Shown: positions 35,212 through 44,630 of the stretch, piece by piece
Layout of the letters: every line of letters begins with the position of its first letter
Position numbering within the stretch: position 1 is the first letter of the stretch
Assembly: GCF_900067135.1 (NCBI RefSeq)
Contig: NZ_FJUR01000003.1
Span: 99,069 to 163,068, forward strand
Source of the DNA: Rhizobium sp. 9140
Lineage (GTDB): Bacteria > Pseudomonadota > Alphaproteobacteria > Rhizobiales > Rhizobiaceae
Length of the DNA stretch: 64,000 nucleotides
Direction: 5' to 3'
Translations under genes and position numbers: made by a program
Notes under the pieces: model-generated
What the model was told of the DNA's origin: nothing
The model's input: the letters and a program-made list of their open reading frames with translations, nothing else
Database searches by the model: none

Positions 35212-37350
35212 TTAGCCAATTTCGATGACAAGGCAACCATAGCCTTCGAGTGTATATTCACCGGAAACATCACTTCCTGTCAGCAAGTCCTTACCGGATG
35301 CGAGGTTTGTCAGCTTCCGGTCGGTTTCCAACGTGTTGAGAACAAACAGCAGCTTGCGATCCTCTGCCGTGCGCATCACCACTTCCACGCCTTCCGGCAA
35401 ATCCGCGATAAGCGGTTCGATACCAGCTTTTGCGAGGACGACGTCATCCAATACATCCACCAGATCATCGGTGAGATAGGTTGCGAGATAGATCACCTGT
35501 CCCTTGCCGACCTTGCGCCGCGTCGCTGCTGCCCGACCCTTGGCAAAGCGGTTAGACCAAGTGGCGATGGTCTCCACGTCATCATCGAGCGTCAGCAACT
35601 CATAGAGATGCTCGGCCTCGATGGTGCGTCCACCGATGTCGATCGTGTATTTGCGGAAGGCCGAGGAGGAGGGGAGGATATGTGGGGGCACGTAATGGCC
35701 ATCCTCCACGCCCTTCTTCTGGAAGAGACCATCACCATCCCTCGCCGTGATACGACCGAATTCTTCGACGCGAACACCGCAGAGTTTTGCAAGCGCCCCG
35801 CCAGGGGCCAGTTCCCGGATGATATGGTTGTTGATGTCGCGCGTACCAGTCATGGCGCCGACGATCAGCGTGCCGCCGGCCTCAACGAAGGCTTCTACAT
35901 TGGCCGTCCACTCCTGATTCCACATGACCCAATGGGGGATGTAGAGCGCCTTGAGCCGGGAAAGATCGTCTTCAGGATGAATGAAGCCGCATGAAATCCC
36001 GCGCTCATAGCAATGGCGATGCAGCAGGGTCGCATCGTCCTGCGGAGAGGGCAGGCCGATCGGATAGGTCTTGTGGGCTTCCTGATTGTCGAAATCCGCA
36101 CCGGCGATGCCAATATCCATATGGACCGAGGTTCCGAGCAGCTTGTCCTTGATCTTCGCTATATCGCGCGCAAACTGCTTTGCTTCGTCGAAACGGCGGC
36201 GGCCGACATCATCATGATCGATCAGGCCCATCCAGTAGATTTCCGCACCGAAATGCGCAGGACGCCAGCGGAAGAACATCAGGCCATCGGCCCCACGCGA
36301 AACGGATGACAGTGCCATGCGCCGCATTTCGCCCGGTTCCGGCGTCATGGTGGTAAAGGCCGGCTGGCTGCCCAGGCCCGAGGCCTGTTCCGGCACGATG
36401 AAGTTGCCGGTATAGCTGCGGCAGAGATCGAGCTTCAGTGCCTGAGTGGCACCATGTCCGCCGTTGCGTCGGAACTCGTCATAGAGCATCGGATAGATGT
36501 CGAAGCCGATGAAGTCGAGGTCTTTTCCGAAGTCACCGCGAAAATCGATATCGGTCAGATTGCCGAGATTGTGGAAGATGAACCAATCCGGGTTCGTCGC
36601 CCGCAGGATTTCCACCTGATCGCGCTGGAACGCGGCAGTCGCCGTGGCCAGGAAACGGTGATAATCCTGCACATGGCCGGGGCTCAGATAGGACGGTGCC
36701 ATCGGGTAGGGCAGCACGACTTGATCGAAATTGTCATAGGAGGTCGCCCAGAAATGGCCACCCCATGCAAAATTCAGCGCGTCTATGCTGTCGTATTTGT
36801 GGCGCAGGAAGTTGCGGAAGGCGAGCGTTGCGGAATCTGAGAAGGACTCGGATACGGTGGTGTTCAGTTCATTGTCCGTTTGCCAGCCGATGACATATGG
36901 GTTGTCCTTATAATGCTCCGCCATCGCCTTGGTGATGCGGCGGCTGTGATGGCGCAGCACGGGGCTCGTGGTGTCGCCATGCTGGCGCGAGCCGTGACTT
37001 GCACGACGGCCCTTGCGGTCGACACGGAGGATTTCGGGATAATTCATACTCAACCAGCGCGGTGGCGTTGCCGTAGGCGTGCAGAGAATGGTGTTGATGC
37101 CGGTTTTACCAAGGCCTTCGATGGCGCGGTCGAACAGATCGAAATCGAATTTTCCTTCAAAGGGCTCCCAGATGTGCCAGGCAAATTCGCCCACGCGCAC
37201 GGCATTGAAGCCCGCTTCCTTCATCCGGTCAGCATCGCGCTGCCAGTAGCTTTCGTCCACATGTTCAGGATAGTGCGGCACACCAAGCAAAAAATCGTCA
37301 AGGTTAAGGGTGCGCCAGGCCGATAGCGGCGCAGGTTTCGTCCGTTTCAT
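35212..37350 (-). CDS. GH42 beta-galactosidase, cytoplasmic
   Basis: 712 residues with no signal peptide. GH42 landmarks: FLLGVPHYPEHVDESYWQRD at the N-terminus, the acid/base glutamate in GWQTDNELN (E161) and the nucleophile in FIVPEQASG (E321). A central trimerisation-like domain (LYIPHWVMWN, GGTLIVGAMTG) and a C-terminal beta domain follow. It hydrolyses terminal beta-galactosyl residues of oligosaccharides, probably from plant galactans or galactosyl-glycerol-type compounds rather than lactose alone. It is the last gene of the operon, 15 bases after the ATPase gene, so hydrolysis follows uptake. Confidence 0.9.
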   Translation of the reverse strand: MKRTKPAPLSAWRTLNLDDFLLGVPHYPEHVDESYWQRDADRMKEAGFNAVRVGEFAWHIWEPFEGKFDFDLFDRAIEGLGKTGINTILCTPTATPPRWLSMNYPEILRVDRKGRRASHGSRQHGDTTSPVLRHHSRRITKAMAEHYKDNPYVIGWQTDNELNTTVSESFSDSATLAFRNFLRHKYDSIDALNFAWGGHFWATSYDNFDQVVLPYPMAPSYLSPGHVQDYHRFLATATAAFQRDQVEILRATNPDWFIFHNLGNLTDIDFRGDFGKDLDFIGFDIYPMLYDEFRRNGGHGATQALKLDLCRSYTGNFIVPEQASGLGSQPAFTTMTPEPGEMRRMALSSVSRGADGLMFFRWRPAHFGAEIYWMGLIDHDDVGRRRFDEAKQFARDIAKIKDKLLGTSVHMDIGIAGADFDNQEAHKTYPIGLPSPQDDATLLHRHCYERGISCGFIHPEDDLSRLKALYIPHWVMWNQEWTANVEAFVEAGGTLIVGAMTGTRDINNHIIRELAPGGALAKLCGVRVEEFGRITARDGDGLFQKKGVEDGHYVPPHILPSSSAFRKYTIDIGGRTIEAEHLYELLTLDDDVETIATWSNRFAKGRAAATRRKVGKGQVIYLATYLTDDLVDVLDDVVLAKAGIEPLIADLPEGVEVVMRTAEDRKLLFVLNTLETDRKLTNLASGKDLLTGSDVSGEYTLEGYGCLVIEIG

Positions 37351-37365
37351 TGCGGAAACTCCAGT

Positions 37366-38508
37366 TTACTTTTGGGTCACAGGCTTGGGAGGTGTGAGCG
37401 TTTTGCCATCGGGGCCAAACAGGTAGCAGTCATCAAGGGCGAAGCCGACGCGGATGGATGAGCCGACATCGAAGGGCACAACCTTTCCAAGCTGGATCGT
37501 GACATTGTGCGTGCCGGTGTCGGAGCCGACAGCCATCAGTGGTGAGGCATCCGCATGGACAATAGTTTCCCGACCCAGATGCTCGACAAGGCGTACCTTC
37601 GCGTCGAACGTCATCAGCGAAGGGTCGGCATCCTGTGTTTGCAAACGCTCTGGCCGGACACCCAGCGTTACCGTGTCGCCCGTCTTCACCGAGGCGTCGG
37701 CAGTCAGCGGAACGCGGAGTTCTTCAAGTCCAGCAAAGGAAACGGCAGCAGTGCCTTGTTCTGTTCTGATGACCTTGCCTTCGAAGAAGTTCACTCGCGG
37801 CGCGCCGAGGAAGCCCGCGACGAAATGGTTTTTCGGGTTGGCGTAGAGCTCCAGCGGTGAGCCGACCTGCTCGATCTCGCCCTTGTTGAGAACGACGATG
37901 CGGCTTGCCATGGTCATGGCTTCAACCTGATCGTGAGTCACGTAGATCATCGTTGAGCCGAGCTCGGCATGCAGCGTCGAAAGCTCGACGCGCATCTGGG
38001 TGCGAAGGGCAGCGTCGAGGTTCGACAACGGTTCATCGAATAGGAAAACCTCCGGCGAACGGGTAATCGCCCGGCCGATGGCCACACGCTGGCGCTGGCC
38101 GCCGGACAATTGCTTTGGCAGCTTGTCCAGTTGCTCATCAATCCGCAGGATTGCGGCGGCGCGTTTGACCGCAGCATCGATCTCTGCTTTCGGGCGCTTT
38201 GCCATGCGCAGCCCAAAGCCCATGTTTTCGGCAACGGTCATGTGCGGGTAGAGGGCATAGGACTGGAACACCATGGCGATGCCACGGTCGCCCGGTTCTT
38301 CCTTCGTCACATCCCGGCCATTGATTATCAGTTTACCGGAGGAGATCGTCTCCAGACCGGCAATGGTCTTCAGCAGGGTAGATTTGCCACAGCCCGACGG
38401 GCCTACCATGACGATGAACTCGCCCTTTTCGATCGTCAGATTGATGTTCTTCAAGGCGTGGAAGCTGGTGTAATGCTTCTGGACGTTGAGGATTTCGACG
38501 CTGCTCAT
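37366..38508 (-). CDS. Sugar ABC transporter ATPase (UgpC/MalK type)
   Basis: 380 residues from the ATG at 38508. Walker A GPSGCGKSTLLKTIAG, Q-loop VFQSYALYPHMTV, signature LSGGQRQRVAIGRAI, Walker B VFLFDEPLSNLDA and H-loop YVTHDQVEAM are all intact. The C-terminal TOBE domain (VTLGVRPERLQ) is of the MalK/UgpC group. It energises the permease pair encoded just upstream. The frame extends 61 codons further 5' without similarity. Confidence 0.92.
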   Translation of the reverse strand: MSSVEILNVQKHYTSFHALKNINLTIEKGEFIVMVGPSGCGKSTLLKTIAGLETISSGKLIINGRDVTKEEPGDRGIAMVFQSYALYPHMTVAENMGFGLRMAKRPKAEIDAAVKRAAAILRIDEQLDKLPKQLSGGQRQRVAIGRAITRSPEVFLFDEPLSNLDAALRTQMRVELSTLHAELGSTMIYVTHDQVEAMTMASRIVVLNKGEIEQVGSPLELYANPKNHFVAGFLGAPRVNFFEGKVIRTEQGTAAVSFAGLEELRVPLTADASVKTGDTVTLGVRPERLQTQDADPSLMTFDAKVRLVEHLGRETIVHADASPLMAVGSDTGTHNVTIQLGKVVPFDVGSSIRVGFALDDCYLFGPDGKTLTPPKPVTQK

Positions 38509-38564
38509 GTCAGTCGTATCCTTGCTGATCGGTGAGAGTTGGGTTGTGCGGCTGGCGGAAGCGG

Positions 38565-39416
38565 TCATCCTTTGACGGCTCCCATGGTCAGGCCGGAAAC
38601 GAAGTGCTTCTGCATCAGGAAGAACATCACGACAGGGGGCACGGCGACGAAGATCGTTGCCGCCGACACGATGTTCCAGGCAGAGACCCATTCGCCCTTG
38701 AGGTTGGAGAGGCCAGCGGTCACGGGCTTGATCGCGTCGCTTTGCGTCAGCACCAGCGCCCAGAAATAATCGTTCCCGATGAAGGTGAAGGTCAGGATGG
38801 CGAGCGCCGCCAGTGCAGGCCGCACCAAGGGCACGACGATGTGGACCAGCGTTTGCCAGGGCGACGCACCTTCTGCACGGGCCGCCTGAAACAGCTCATC
38901 GGGAAGGGCCGCGATGAAGTTGCGCATGAAGAGTGTCGCAAAGCCGGTCTGGAAGGCGATGTGGAATATCATCAGGGCCCAATAGGTGTCGTAAAGCCCG
39001 GCCCACACCATCAGATCCCGGATCGGGATCATCATCACCTGTTGCGGTAGAAAGTTGCCGCCGACGAACAGCGTGAACAGCACCATCGAGCCGCGGAAAC
39101 GGTAGCGTGACAGCACGTATCCGGTCAGCGTCGAGAAGATCAGGACCATGATCACCGAGGGAATGGTGATAATCATGCTGTTGGCGAAGTAGCGCAGCAT
39201 CTTGGTCTGCTGGAACACGGCCACATAATTGTCTGTCAGGCTGAACTTGGTTGGCCAACCCCAGTAATTGCCTGCCATCACATCGTCGAATGACCGGAAG
39301 GACGTCATGATGACGGCAAAGAGTGGTAGAAGCCACAGCGCAAGAATGACGCATACCATCGTCATATAGGCAATGCGGGCCACGGTTTTGTTTTCGGGGA
39401 TAGGACGTGGATACAT
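38565..39416 (-). CDS. Carbohydrate ABC permease, MalG type
   Basis: 283 residues from the ATG at 39416, six membrane segments. The coupling-helix EAA motif is AARAEGASPWQTLVHIVVPLVRPALAAL. The start lies four bases after the end of the MalF-type gene, so translation is coupled. The protein ends FVSGLTMGAVKG, as in many MalG-type permeases. An upstream extension in this frame overlaps the other permease and was rejected. Confidence 0.9.
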   Translation of the reverse strand: MYPRPIPENKTVARIAYMTMVCVILALWLLPLFAVIMTSFRSFDDVMAGNYWGWPTKFSLTDNYVAVFQQTKMLRYFANSMIITIPSVIMVLIFSTLTGYVLSRYRFRGSMVLFTLFVGGNFLPQQVMMIPIRDLMVWAGLYDTYWALMIFHIAFQTGFATLFMRNFIAALPDELFQAARAEGASPWQTLVHIVVPLVRPALAALAILTFTFIGNDYFWALVLTQSDAIKPVTAGLSNLKGEWVSAWNIVSAATIFVAVPPVVMFFLMQKHFVSGLTMGAVKG

Positions 39417-39420
39417 CAGA

Positions 39421-40302
39421 TCACGCTCCCTTCTCGGCCTTGACGAGGCCGCGCAGATACCAGGCGATGAAGATGGACATGATGAGGAACAGAACGGTCG
39501 CAATCGCCGCGCCATAGCCAAAGCGGTAGGAGAAGATCGACTGTTCGTACATCTGGTAGGCAAGCACGGTGGAGGAGCCGAATGGACCACCGGCAGTCAT
39601 GACCGAAATCGCATCGAAGGAGCGTAGCGCGCCGACCACGGTAATGGCGACGGCGATGAAAGCCACCTGCGTCAGCTGCGGCAATACGATGTGTCGCAAC
39701 ATGGGCCAGCCCCGCGCGCCATCGACCCGCCCAGCCCCGATCATCTCCTCGTCGAGATTGTTGAGGCCAGCCAGGAACAGCACCATGCAGAAGGCCACCT
39801 GGGGCCAAAGTGCTGCGATGACGACGGCGAAGGTCACGAGGTTTTCGTCCGAAAGCAGCGCCGGTGCCGTGGCCCCAAAGGCCTGATAGATGATGGCCAG
39901 CAAGCCGAAGGTCGGGTCGTAGAACCAGCCGAAGATGACGCCCACCGTAACCGCCGCCAGCACCAGTGGCATGAAGAAGAGCGATTTGACGATGCGCATT
40001 CCGGCGATCTTCTGGTTGACCAGAAGCGCAATCGCGAGCCCCAGGGGTGGCGCCAGCAGGAACATCACCAGCCAGATCGCATTGTTTTTCAGGGAGATAT
40101 AAAACTGCGGATCATCGATCAGTTCGGCATAGTTCGCCAGGCCCACCCATGTTTTGGCGCCCATGCCATCCCATTCGTGAAAGGAAATCCAGAACGTCTC
40201 GATCGATGATGCGATGATGACGACCAGAAAAAGGATAAGACCCGGCGCGAGAAGAAGCGCAGGCGTCAGCCAGTTGCGATGGCGGCGCCACCAGATAGAC
40301 AT
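39421..40302 (-). CDS. Carbohydrate ABC permease, MalF type
   Basis: 293 residues from the ATG at 40302. Six membrane segments with the EAA loop in IGAGRVDGARGWPMLRHIVLPQLTQVAF. It pairs with the MalG-type subunit to form the inner-membrane channel. It lies 63 bases downstream of the binding-protein gene. Confidence 0.9.
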   Translation of the reverse strand: MSIWWRRHRNWLTPALLLAPGLILFLVVIIASSIETFWISFHEWDGMGAKTWVGLANYAELIDDPQFYISLKNNAIWLVMFLLAPPLGLAIALLVNQKIAGMRIVKSLFFMPLVLAAVTVGVIFGWFYDPTFGLLAIIYQAFGATAPALLSDENLVTFAVVIAALWPQVAFCMVLFLAGLNNLDEEMIGAGRVDGARGWPMLRHIVLPQLTQVAFIAVAITVVGALRSFDAISVMTAGGPFGSSTVLAYQMYEQSIFSYRFGYGAAIATVLFLIMSIFIAWYLRGLVKAEKGA

Positions 40303-40365
40303 GAGACCATCCTGTCGGTGAGGAGGGGAGGCAACAACGCCTCCCATTTGGTGTTCAGGCAGAGC

Positions 40366-41628
40366 TTAGCCGTGGATGCGTTGGCGCGTGCGCTCGATCT
40401 GCGTGAGGATTTGCTCACGGCGATCCGGCTTGACCATGAATTCCTGGAAGCCCTTGAGGCCTGCAAGTGCAAGGTCCGGGTCGCTGTCACGGTCGTAATA
40501 TTGCGCCGTGCCCTTGACCTTCTTCATCTCCTCGACCGCCATTTTCAGGATCGGGTCGTCGCCGATTGCGCAGTCGCTGCGAGCAGGCACGTTGCCTTCC
40601 GGGGACAAATAGGCGCTCAGATTTTCCGGCTTGTAGAAGAAGGCGAGGAATTCGCGGGCCAGTTCCCTGTTCTTGGAACCGGAAGGCAGATGGATCGAAT
40701 CCACCGAGAAATCCTCGAACTGCTCGACGCCCGCCTTGATGGTCGGGAAGGGCGCGAAGCGCACATGCTGAAGGTCTTCCGGCGGGAAGGCATATTTGAT
40801 GAAGTTGCCGAGATCCATCATCGCCGCCTTCTTCTGGACCAGAGAAGCAGCTGCCGGATCCCAGGCAAATGAAGTGCCGTTTGGCGTGAAGAAATCGGCC
40901 TTGATCAGCTGTTCCCACTTGTCGAACACGTCTTTCAGGGATGGGTCGGTGTATTTCACCTTGCCTGCCATCAGGTCCATGTGGTGCTGAAGACCATTGA
41001 TGCGCAGGTTCATATGGTCGAACCATCCGCCGCAAGGCCACTGGTCCTTCGTGCCCATGCTCATGGGAATGATGCCAGCCTTCCTGGACTGTTCGGCCAG
41101 CGTGAAGAAGTCATCGAATGTCTTTGGAACGCTCAGGCCGAACTGGTCGAACGTATCCTGACGATAGAACAAACCCCAGAGAATGCCGCCGGTCGGCAGG
41201 CCATATTGCTTGCCATCAACGGTGACGGAGCCGAGCGTCGCGCCGAGAACATCGGCATATTTTTCGCGCTGAACCAGATCGGAGATGTCCTCGAACAGAC
41301 CCTTGTCCACGAAGCTGCGCATGCGGCTGCCCGAAAACCAGAAGCAGACATCCGGCGGGCTCGCCACGAGATAGTTGCGAATGGCCGTCTTGTGCGCCTC
41401 GTGATCCATATTGTTGACGGTCACGGTGACACCATTGGAATCACCAAACGCCTTGGCAATGCTCTCCAACGCCTTGCGCTGATCCGCGTTGCCACGGTTT
41501 GAAATGATGGTTAGTTGTTTGCTCTGCGCAATGGCAGGTGCAGAGAGCGCGGCGGAAGCAATGGCTGCGCCTGTGCCCTGAAGAAAGCGACGACGAGACG
41601 TCGGCAGAAATTGTAGTTTTGATCTCAT
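40366..41628 (-). CDS. Sugar-binding protein of the beta-galactoside ABC transporter, Tat-type signal
   Basis: 420 residues from the ATG at 41628 with a strong GGAGGAAA site. The N-terminus SRRRFLQGTGAAIASAALSA is a twin-arginine-like signal ending APAIAQ. The mature protein is a family 1 solute-binding protein (QLTIISNRGNADQRKALESI; GLPTGGILWGLFYRQDTF). It is the first gene of the operon binding protein, MalF, MalG, ATPase, GH42. The ligand is probably a galactosyl oligosaccharide or glycoside, inferred only from the enzyme in the operon. Confidence 0.88.
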   Translation of the reverse strand: MRSKLQFLPTSRRRFLQGTGAAIASAALSAPAIAQSKQLTIISNRGNADQRKALESIAKAFGDSNGVTVTVNNMDHEAHKTAIRNYLVASPPDVCFWFSGSRMRSFVDKGLFEDISDLVQREKYADVLGATLGSVTVDGKQYGLPTGGILWGLFYRQDTFDQFGLSVPKTFDDFFTLAEQSRKAGIIPMSMGTKDQWPCGGWFDHMNLRINGLQHHMDLMAGKVKYTDPSLKDVFDKWEQLIKADFFTPNGTSFAWDPAAASLVQKKAAMMDLGNFIKYAFPPEDLQHVRFAPFPTIKAGVEQFEDFSVDSIHLPSGSKNRELAREFLAFFYKPENLSAYLSPEGNVPARSDCAIGDDPILKMAVEEMKKVKGTAQYYDRDSDPDLALAGLKGFQEFMVKPDRREQILTQIERTRQRIHG

Positions 41629-42105
41629 ATCGGATTTCCTCCCGTCAATGACAGCCGGTAAAAAATCAAAGAACGCCTCGTCGGTCAATAATTAATTTAA
41701 TAAATAAAATAATTGGTGACGGATCGAAGAAATGCTGGCGGGAGGCATCATCGAGCTAAGTTTATAACCATCTTCAGAAACTCAGTATCTCTACAGCCAA
41801 CCCGATCTGGCACGTTAATCGAGAGACAGATATGGGTCTAAGCAGCGACGGAGCAGAAATGTTCATCGACATGGACAACGCCGATAGCGATCTATTGAGG
41901 TTAAGAGGCCCAGGACCCGACCGGGCCGGGCCGAAAATATTTCAACCGCTCTGCGGGGGAAACACACGGGTTCCGGCGTATAAGCTGCAAGAGCCGAGAA
42001 AAGCGAGCAGTGCACATGCGGGCACGAGAATTGGCGCCATGGCAGGAGATGGAGTTTAGATGGGTCGCGCTCGTATTCTTGATCAAGCGGAGTCTGGGGA
42101 GGGGC
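41629..42105. promoter_or_regulatory. Divergent control region between the ABC operon and the sigma-factor operon
   Basis: No convincing gene. AT-rich DNA at 41686-41715 (CAATAATTAATTTAATAAAT and onward) forms an imperfect inverted repeat ahead of the ABC operon and could bind the ROK regulator. Further right, GGGGAAAC (41956-41963) and CGTATAA (41977-41983) resemble the -35/-10 of an ECF-type promoter upstream of the sigma gene, consistent with autoregulation. Both are weak pattern matches. Confidence 0.35.
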
Positions 42106-42669
42106 ATGGTCAAACCCCGGGCCTATAATGAGACTTCTGATGGGGAGCTTCTGTACTGGTCTGCGCAGGGAGACCGGAGAGCTTTCGACGAAATTGTCAT
42201 GCGTCACGGTTCGTTTGCCCTGAGTGTGGCAAGCCGTTTGACCCTAAATATTCGTGATGCTGAGGACGTCGCCCAGGATGCGATGGTCAAGCTATGGCAT
42301 CAGGCCAGTCGTTTTGATCCAGAACGCGCCCGCTTGAGAACATGGCTCTACCAGATCGTCGTCAATCTCTCTATCGACCGGCGCCGTCGCAGAGAAGCGG
42401 TATCACTTCCTGATAACTTCGACGCTGTCGATCCTGGTGCATTGGCGGATGAGATATTGGCAAAAGCCGAGCGCGATGCTGCCGTTGCTGCGGCTCTCCG
42501 TGCGCTGCCTCCTCGTCAGCAGGCCGCGATGATGCTCGTCTACGAAAAAGGGGTTTCCGGCGCGGAGGCGGGGCGCATTCTTGGATTGTCAGCCAAGGCG
42601 ATAGAGCGTCTGCTTGCACGCGCGAGAACCACTTTGCGTGAATGGTTGCTGGCAGAGCATGATAAATAG
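42106..42669 (+). CDS. ECF-type RNA polymerase sigma factor
   Basis: 187 residues from the ATG at 42106, preceded by GGGGAGGGG. Region 2 reads FDEIVMRHGSFALSVASRL then DAEDVAQDAMVKLWHQASRF and the -10-binding helix LRTWLYQIVVNLSIDRRRR. Region 4 reads ALRALPPRQQAAMMLVYEKG then GRILGLSAKAIERLLARAR. Regions 1 and 3 are missing, as in ECF sigma factors. It is followed 11 bases later by a membrane protein and then a periplasmic protein in one operon, the layout of signal-controlled sigma/anti-sigma systems. Confidence 0.88.
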   Translation: MVKPRAYNETSDGELLYWSAQGDRRAFDEIVMRHGSFALSVASRLTLNIRDAEDVAQDAMVKLWHQASRFDPERARLRTWLYQIVVNLSIDRRRRREAVSLPDNFDAVDPGALADEILAKAERDAAVAAALRALPPRQQAAMMLVYEKGVSGAEAGRILGLSAKAIERLLARARTTLREWLLAEHDK

Positions 42670-42680
42670 GGAGAATAGAC

Positions 42681-43151
42681 ATGTTGTCGATCGAACGTTT
42701 TACGTCACTCGCGCGAAGTTACGGTGCGAATTTTGATCTGTGGCCCATCGAGGTACGGGGCGATGCTCTGGCTCTGCTGGAAGTCTCGAAAGAGGCTCGA
42801 GCTGTTCTTGCAGAGGAATGCAAACTTGATGATGCGATCAGTGCTGCGCCCTGGCATCGGGAAACCTCCTTGTGGCCAGCTGACGAGCGCAACGCTGCCT
42901 TGTTGCGCTTGAGAACGAACGTCGCTGCGCGCATAGCGGTTAAGCGACCTGGACTTTACCTTCTGCCCGGACGTTTTTTTGCGTATGTTCGCGGACTGTG
43001 GCCGGATCTGAATTGGGTCGGGTTTGCCTCTAGCGGTGGAATCGCGGTGGTTGCAGGTCTTTTCATTGGAATGCATTTTCCGGGTGTACCCGCCTCCAAC
43101 GATCTGGTCTCAACCCTTCAGGTCGCGTCAATCCCTATTTTCATGGAATGA
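42681..43151 (+). CDS. Single-pass membrane protein, probable anti-sigma factor
   Basis: 156 residues: a cytoplasmic part of about 110 residues with helical segments (LSIERFTSLARSYGANFDLW; DALALLEVSKEARAVLAEE), one membrane segment (WVGFASSGGIAVVAGLFIGM) and a short periplasmic tail. Size, topology and position directly after an ECF sigma gene fit an anti-sigma factor. No zinc-binding HxxxCxxC motif is present. Overlaps the next gene by four bases (ATGA). Function inferred from context. Confidence 0.6.
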   Translation: MLSIERFTSLARSYGANFDLWPIEVRGDALALLEVSKEARAVLAEECKLDDAISAAPWHRETSLWPADERNAALLRLRTNVAARIAVKRPGLYLLPGRFFAYVRGLWPDLNWVGFASSGGIAVVAGLFIGMHFPGVPASNDLVSTLQVASIPIFME

Positions 43152-43630
43152 GCAGGAACATGGTTCACGAACAGGCAGGCAGACAAAAATGGATGCGAAT
43201 TATCCTCGGCGTATCGCTCGCGTTGAATTTGTTCCTTGTCGCTTTTTGGGGAGGGCAGATGCTGCGTTCACAACCACCTGTTCCGAGTGGTGATGATCCT
43301 CTGGCCCGCATACTGGCTGTTGCGGAAGCAAACCTCCCTCCTTCAGACGCCAAAATTTTCCGAGAGACTCTCCTCAAGGAAAAACCGCGATACGCGCAAA
43401 CAGTCGAGAAACTTATCCAGGCTCGGCAAGAAATGTTGAAGCAGGTCTCGGCGGATCCATTTGATCCAGCCGCAACCCTCACGGCACTTAACGCAACGCA
43501 GACTGCGTGGACGGAATTCATGGATGCAATTGGGCGTCCATTGGTTGATGCGGTGGGTGTAGTTTCCCCCGAAGGCAGGCGCAGGGTGGTTGCCGATCAA
43601 AAGGCAAAGGGGATAATGCGCGTGCCGTAA
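43148..43630 (+). CDS. Periplasmic CpxP/CnrX-like sensor (heavy-metal-sensor family)
   Basis: 160 residues with an N-terminal membrane anchor (IILGVSLALNLFLVAFWGG) and a helical periplasmic domain: LAVAEANLPPSDAKIFRETLLKEK, IQARQEMLKQV and FMDAIGRPLVDAVGVVSPEGRRRV. The helix pattern, with LPP-S-D and a final SPEGR, is that of the Metal_resist/CpxP-like group that includes CnrX. The periplasmic part has no histidine, so classical His-based metal binding is not obvious. Likely signal input for the sigma/anti-sigma pair. Confidence 0.65.
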   Translation: MSRNMVHEQAGRQKWMRIILGVSLALNLFLVAFWGGQMLRSQPPVPSGDDPLARILAVAEANLPPSDAKIFRETLLKEKPRYAQTVEKLIQARQEMLKQVSADPFDPAATLTALNATQTAWTEFMDAIGRPLVDAVGVVSPEGRRRVVADQKAKGIMRVP

Positions 43631-43659
43631 CGGGTAGTGGTCGAGCGCGAGACCAAGCC

Positions 43660-43835
43660 GATATCCGGTCTTTTCCTTCGGAAGTGCGCTCCGCGAACGT
43701 GTCGAGGAATCCTGGTTCGAGGCATTCCACGTTCCCCGCTATCTGGCTCGCTGTGAACTCTATCAGGTGAAACAACGCGACTGGACCATGAAGAAGTGGC
43801 ACGCGCTAGCCCGAAGCGGCGGTGCCATCTCCTGA
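43660..43835 (+). pseudogene. Orphan C-terminal gene fragment, unidentified
   Basis: An open frame without a start reads ...ALRERVEESWFEAFHVPRYL, then LYQVKQRDWTMKKWHALA, and stops at 43833-43835. It looks like the end of a real protein rather than noise, but the family was not recognised. The rest of 43631-44223 shows no gene. Confidence 0.35.
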
Positions 43836-44223
43836 GCGTATCCCACGTCACTCTCCAAGCCTAATGCATGGGGGCGGGGCGCTCAATGAACGCAATTGCA
43901 AAGCGGCCGTCGACGCCGGGTCCGATAGAGGTAAAATACCTTGGCAAACAAGGTAATTTCATCGCTATCAGCATAATTTGACGTCTTGATTCTCAATGAG
44001 TTTCGGTAGCTCCAAAGGCAAAATTGGTCGGCAATCGATACTGTTTCGGAGCCAGCCCATCTTCCCCTGTTTTGTCGAGCGGTACATTGCTGTTCGTCGC
44101 AGAATCCCAGGCCTTTAGCTCCCCCCATTGACGGCGTTGCGTGCAAAAAAATCCAACCATCCATGTCGCATCGGGCATCGGGCACCGTATCAGTAGCACT
44201 TCATCGATTTCGGAGGACTGCTG

Positions 44224-44547
44224 ATGTTTTCAAAATTTGCCCTGGGGTTACTTCTGAGCATGTCTGGCCCTGTTGCTGGAATGGCTCACGAGCAAGCTTC
44301 CAAAGTTCCATGGGAGACAACCCCATGGGTGCAGGAGCCCTCGGAGGAGTTTTGTCTCTCGACCGAAGACGGAAAGCGGGATGCTTTCTGCGTAACGCTC
44401 CAGGCTGACGAGGACGGATATGAGTTGTGCATGTCCGACGAGGTGGCTTCGACAACGAAATGTGTCAGCAGCTACCGCTTTGACGACTCCGACGCTTCCG
44501 AGGCTGAAGGCCCGGAGGAAGGTCGTTGGAGCGGCATCAACCTTTAA
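44224..44547 (+). CDS. Small exported four-cysteine acidic protein
   Basis: 107 residues. Signal peptide FALGLLLSMSGPVAGMAHEQ. The mature part is acidic and has four evenly spaced cysteines (FCL, FCV, LCM, KCV), consistent with two disulfides in the periplasm. No family was recognised. A ribosome site (GGAGGA) precedes the ATG. It lies upstream of the SH3-domain gene. Confidence 0.6.
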   Translation: MFSKFALGLLLSMSGPVAGMAHEQASKVPWETTPWVQEPSEEFCLSTEDGKRDAFCVTLQADEDGYELCMSDEVASTTKCVSSYRFDDSDASEAEGPEEGRWSGINL

Positions 44548-44630
44548 ATACCTGAGCGAAATGACCTTATCGGTCGAGTTTCCCAACGCCTAGGCTCGGA
44601 AAGTCCCGACCACCTCAAAAGGAAAAAGTA

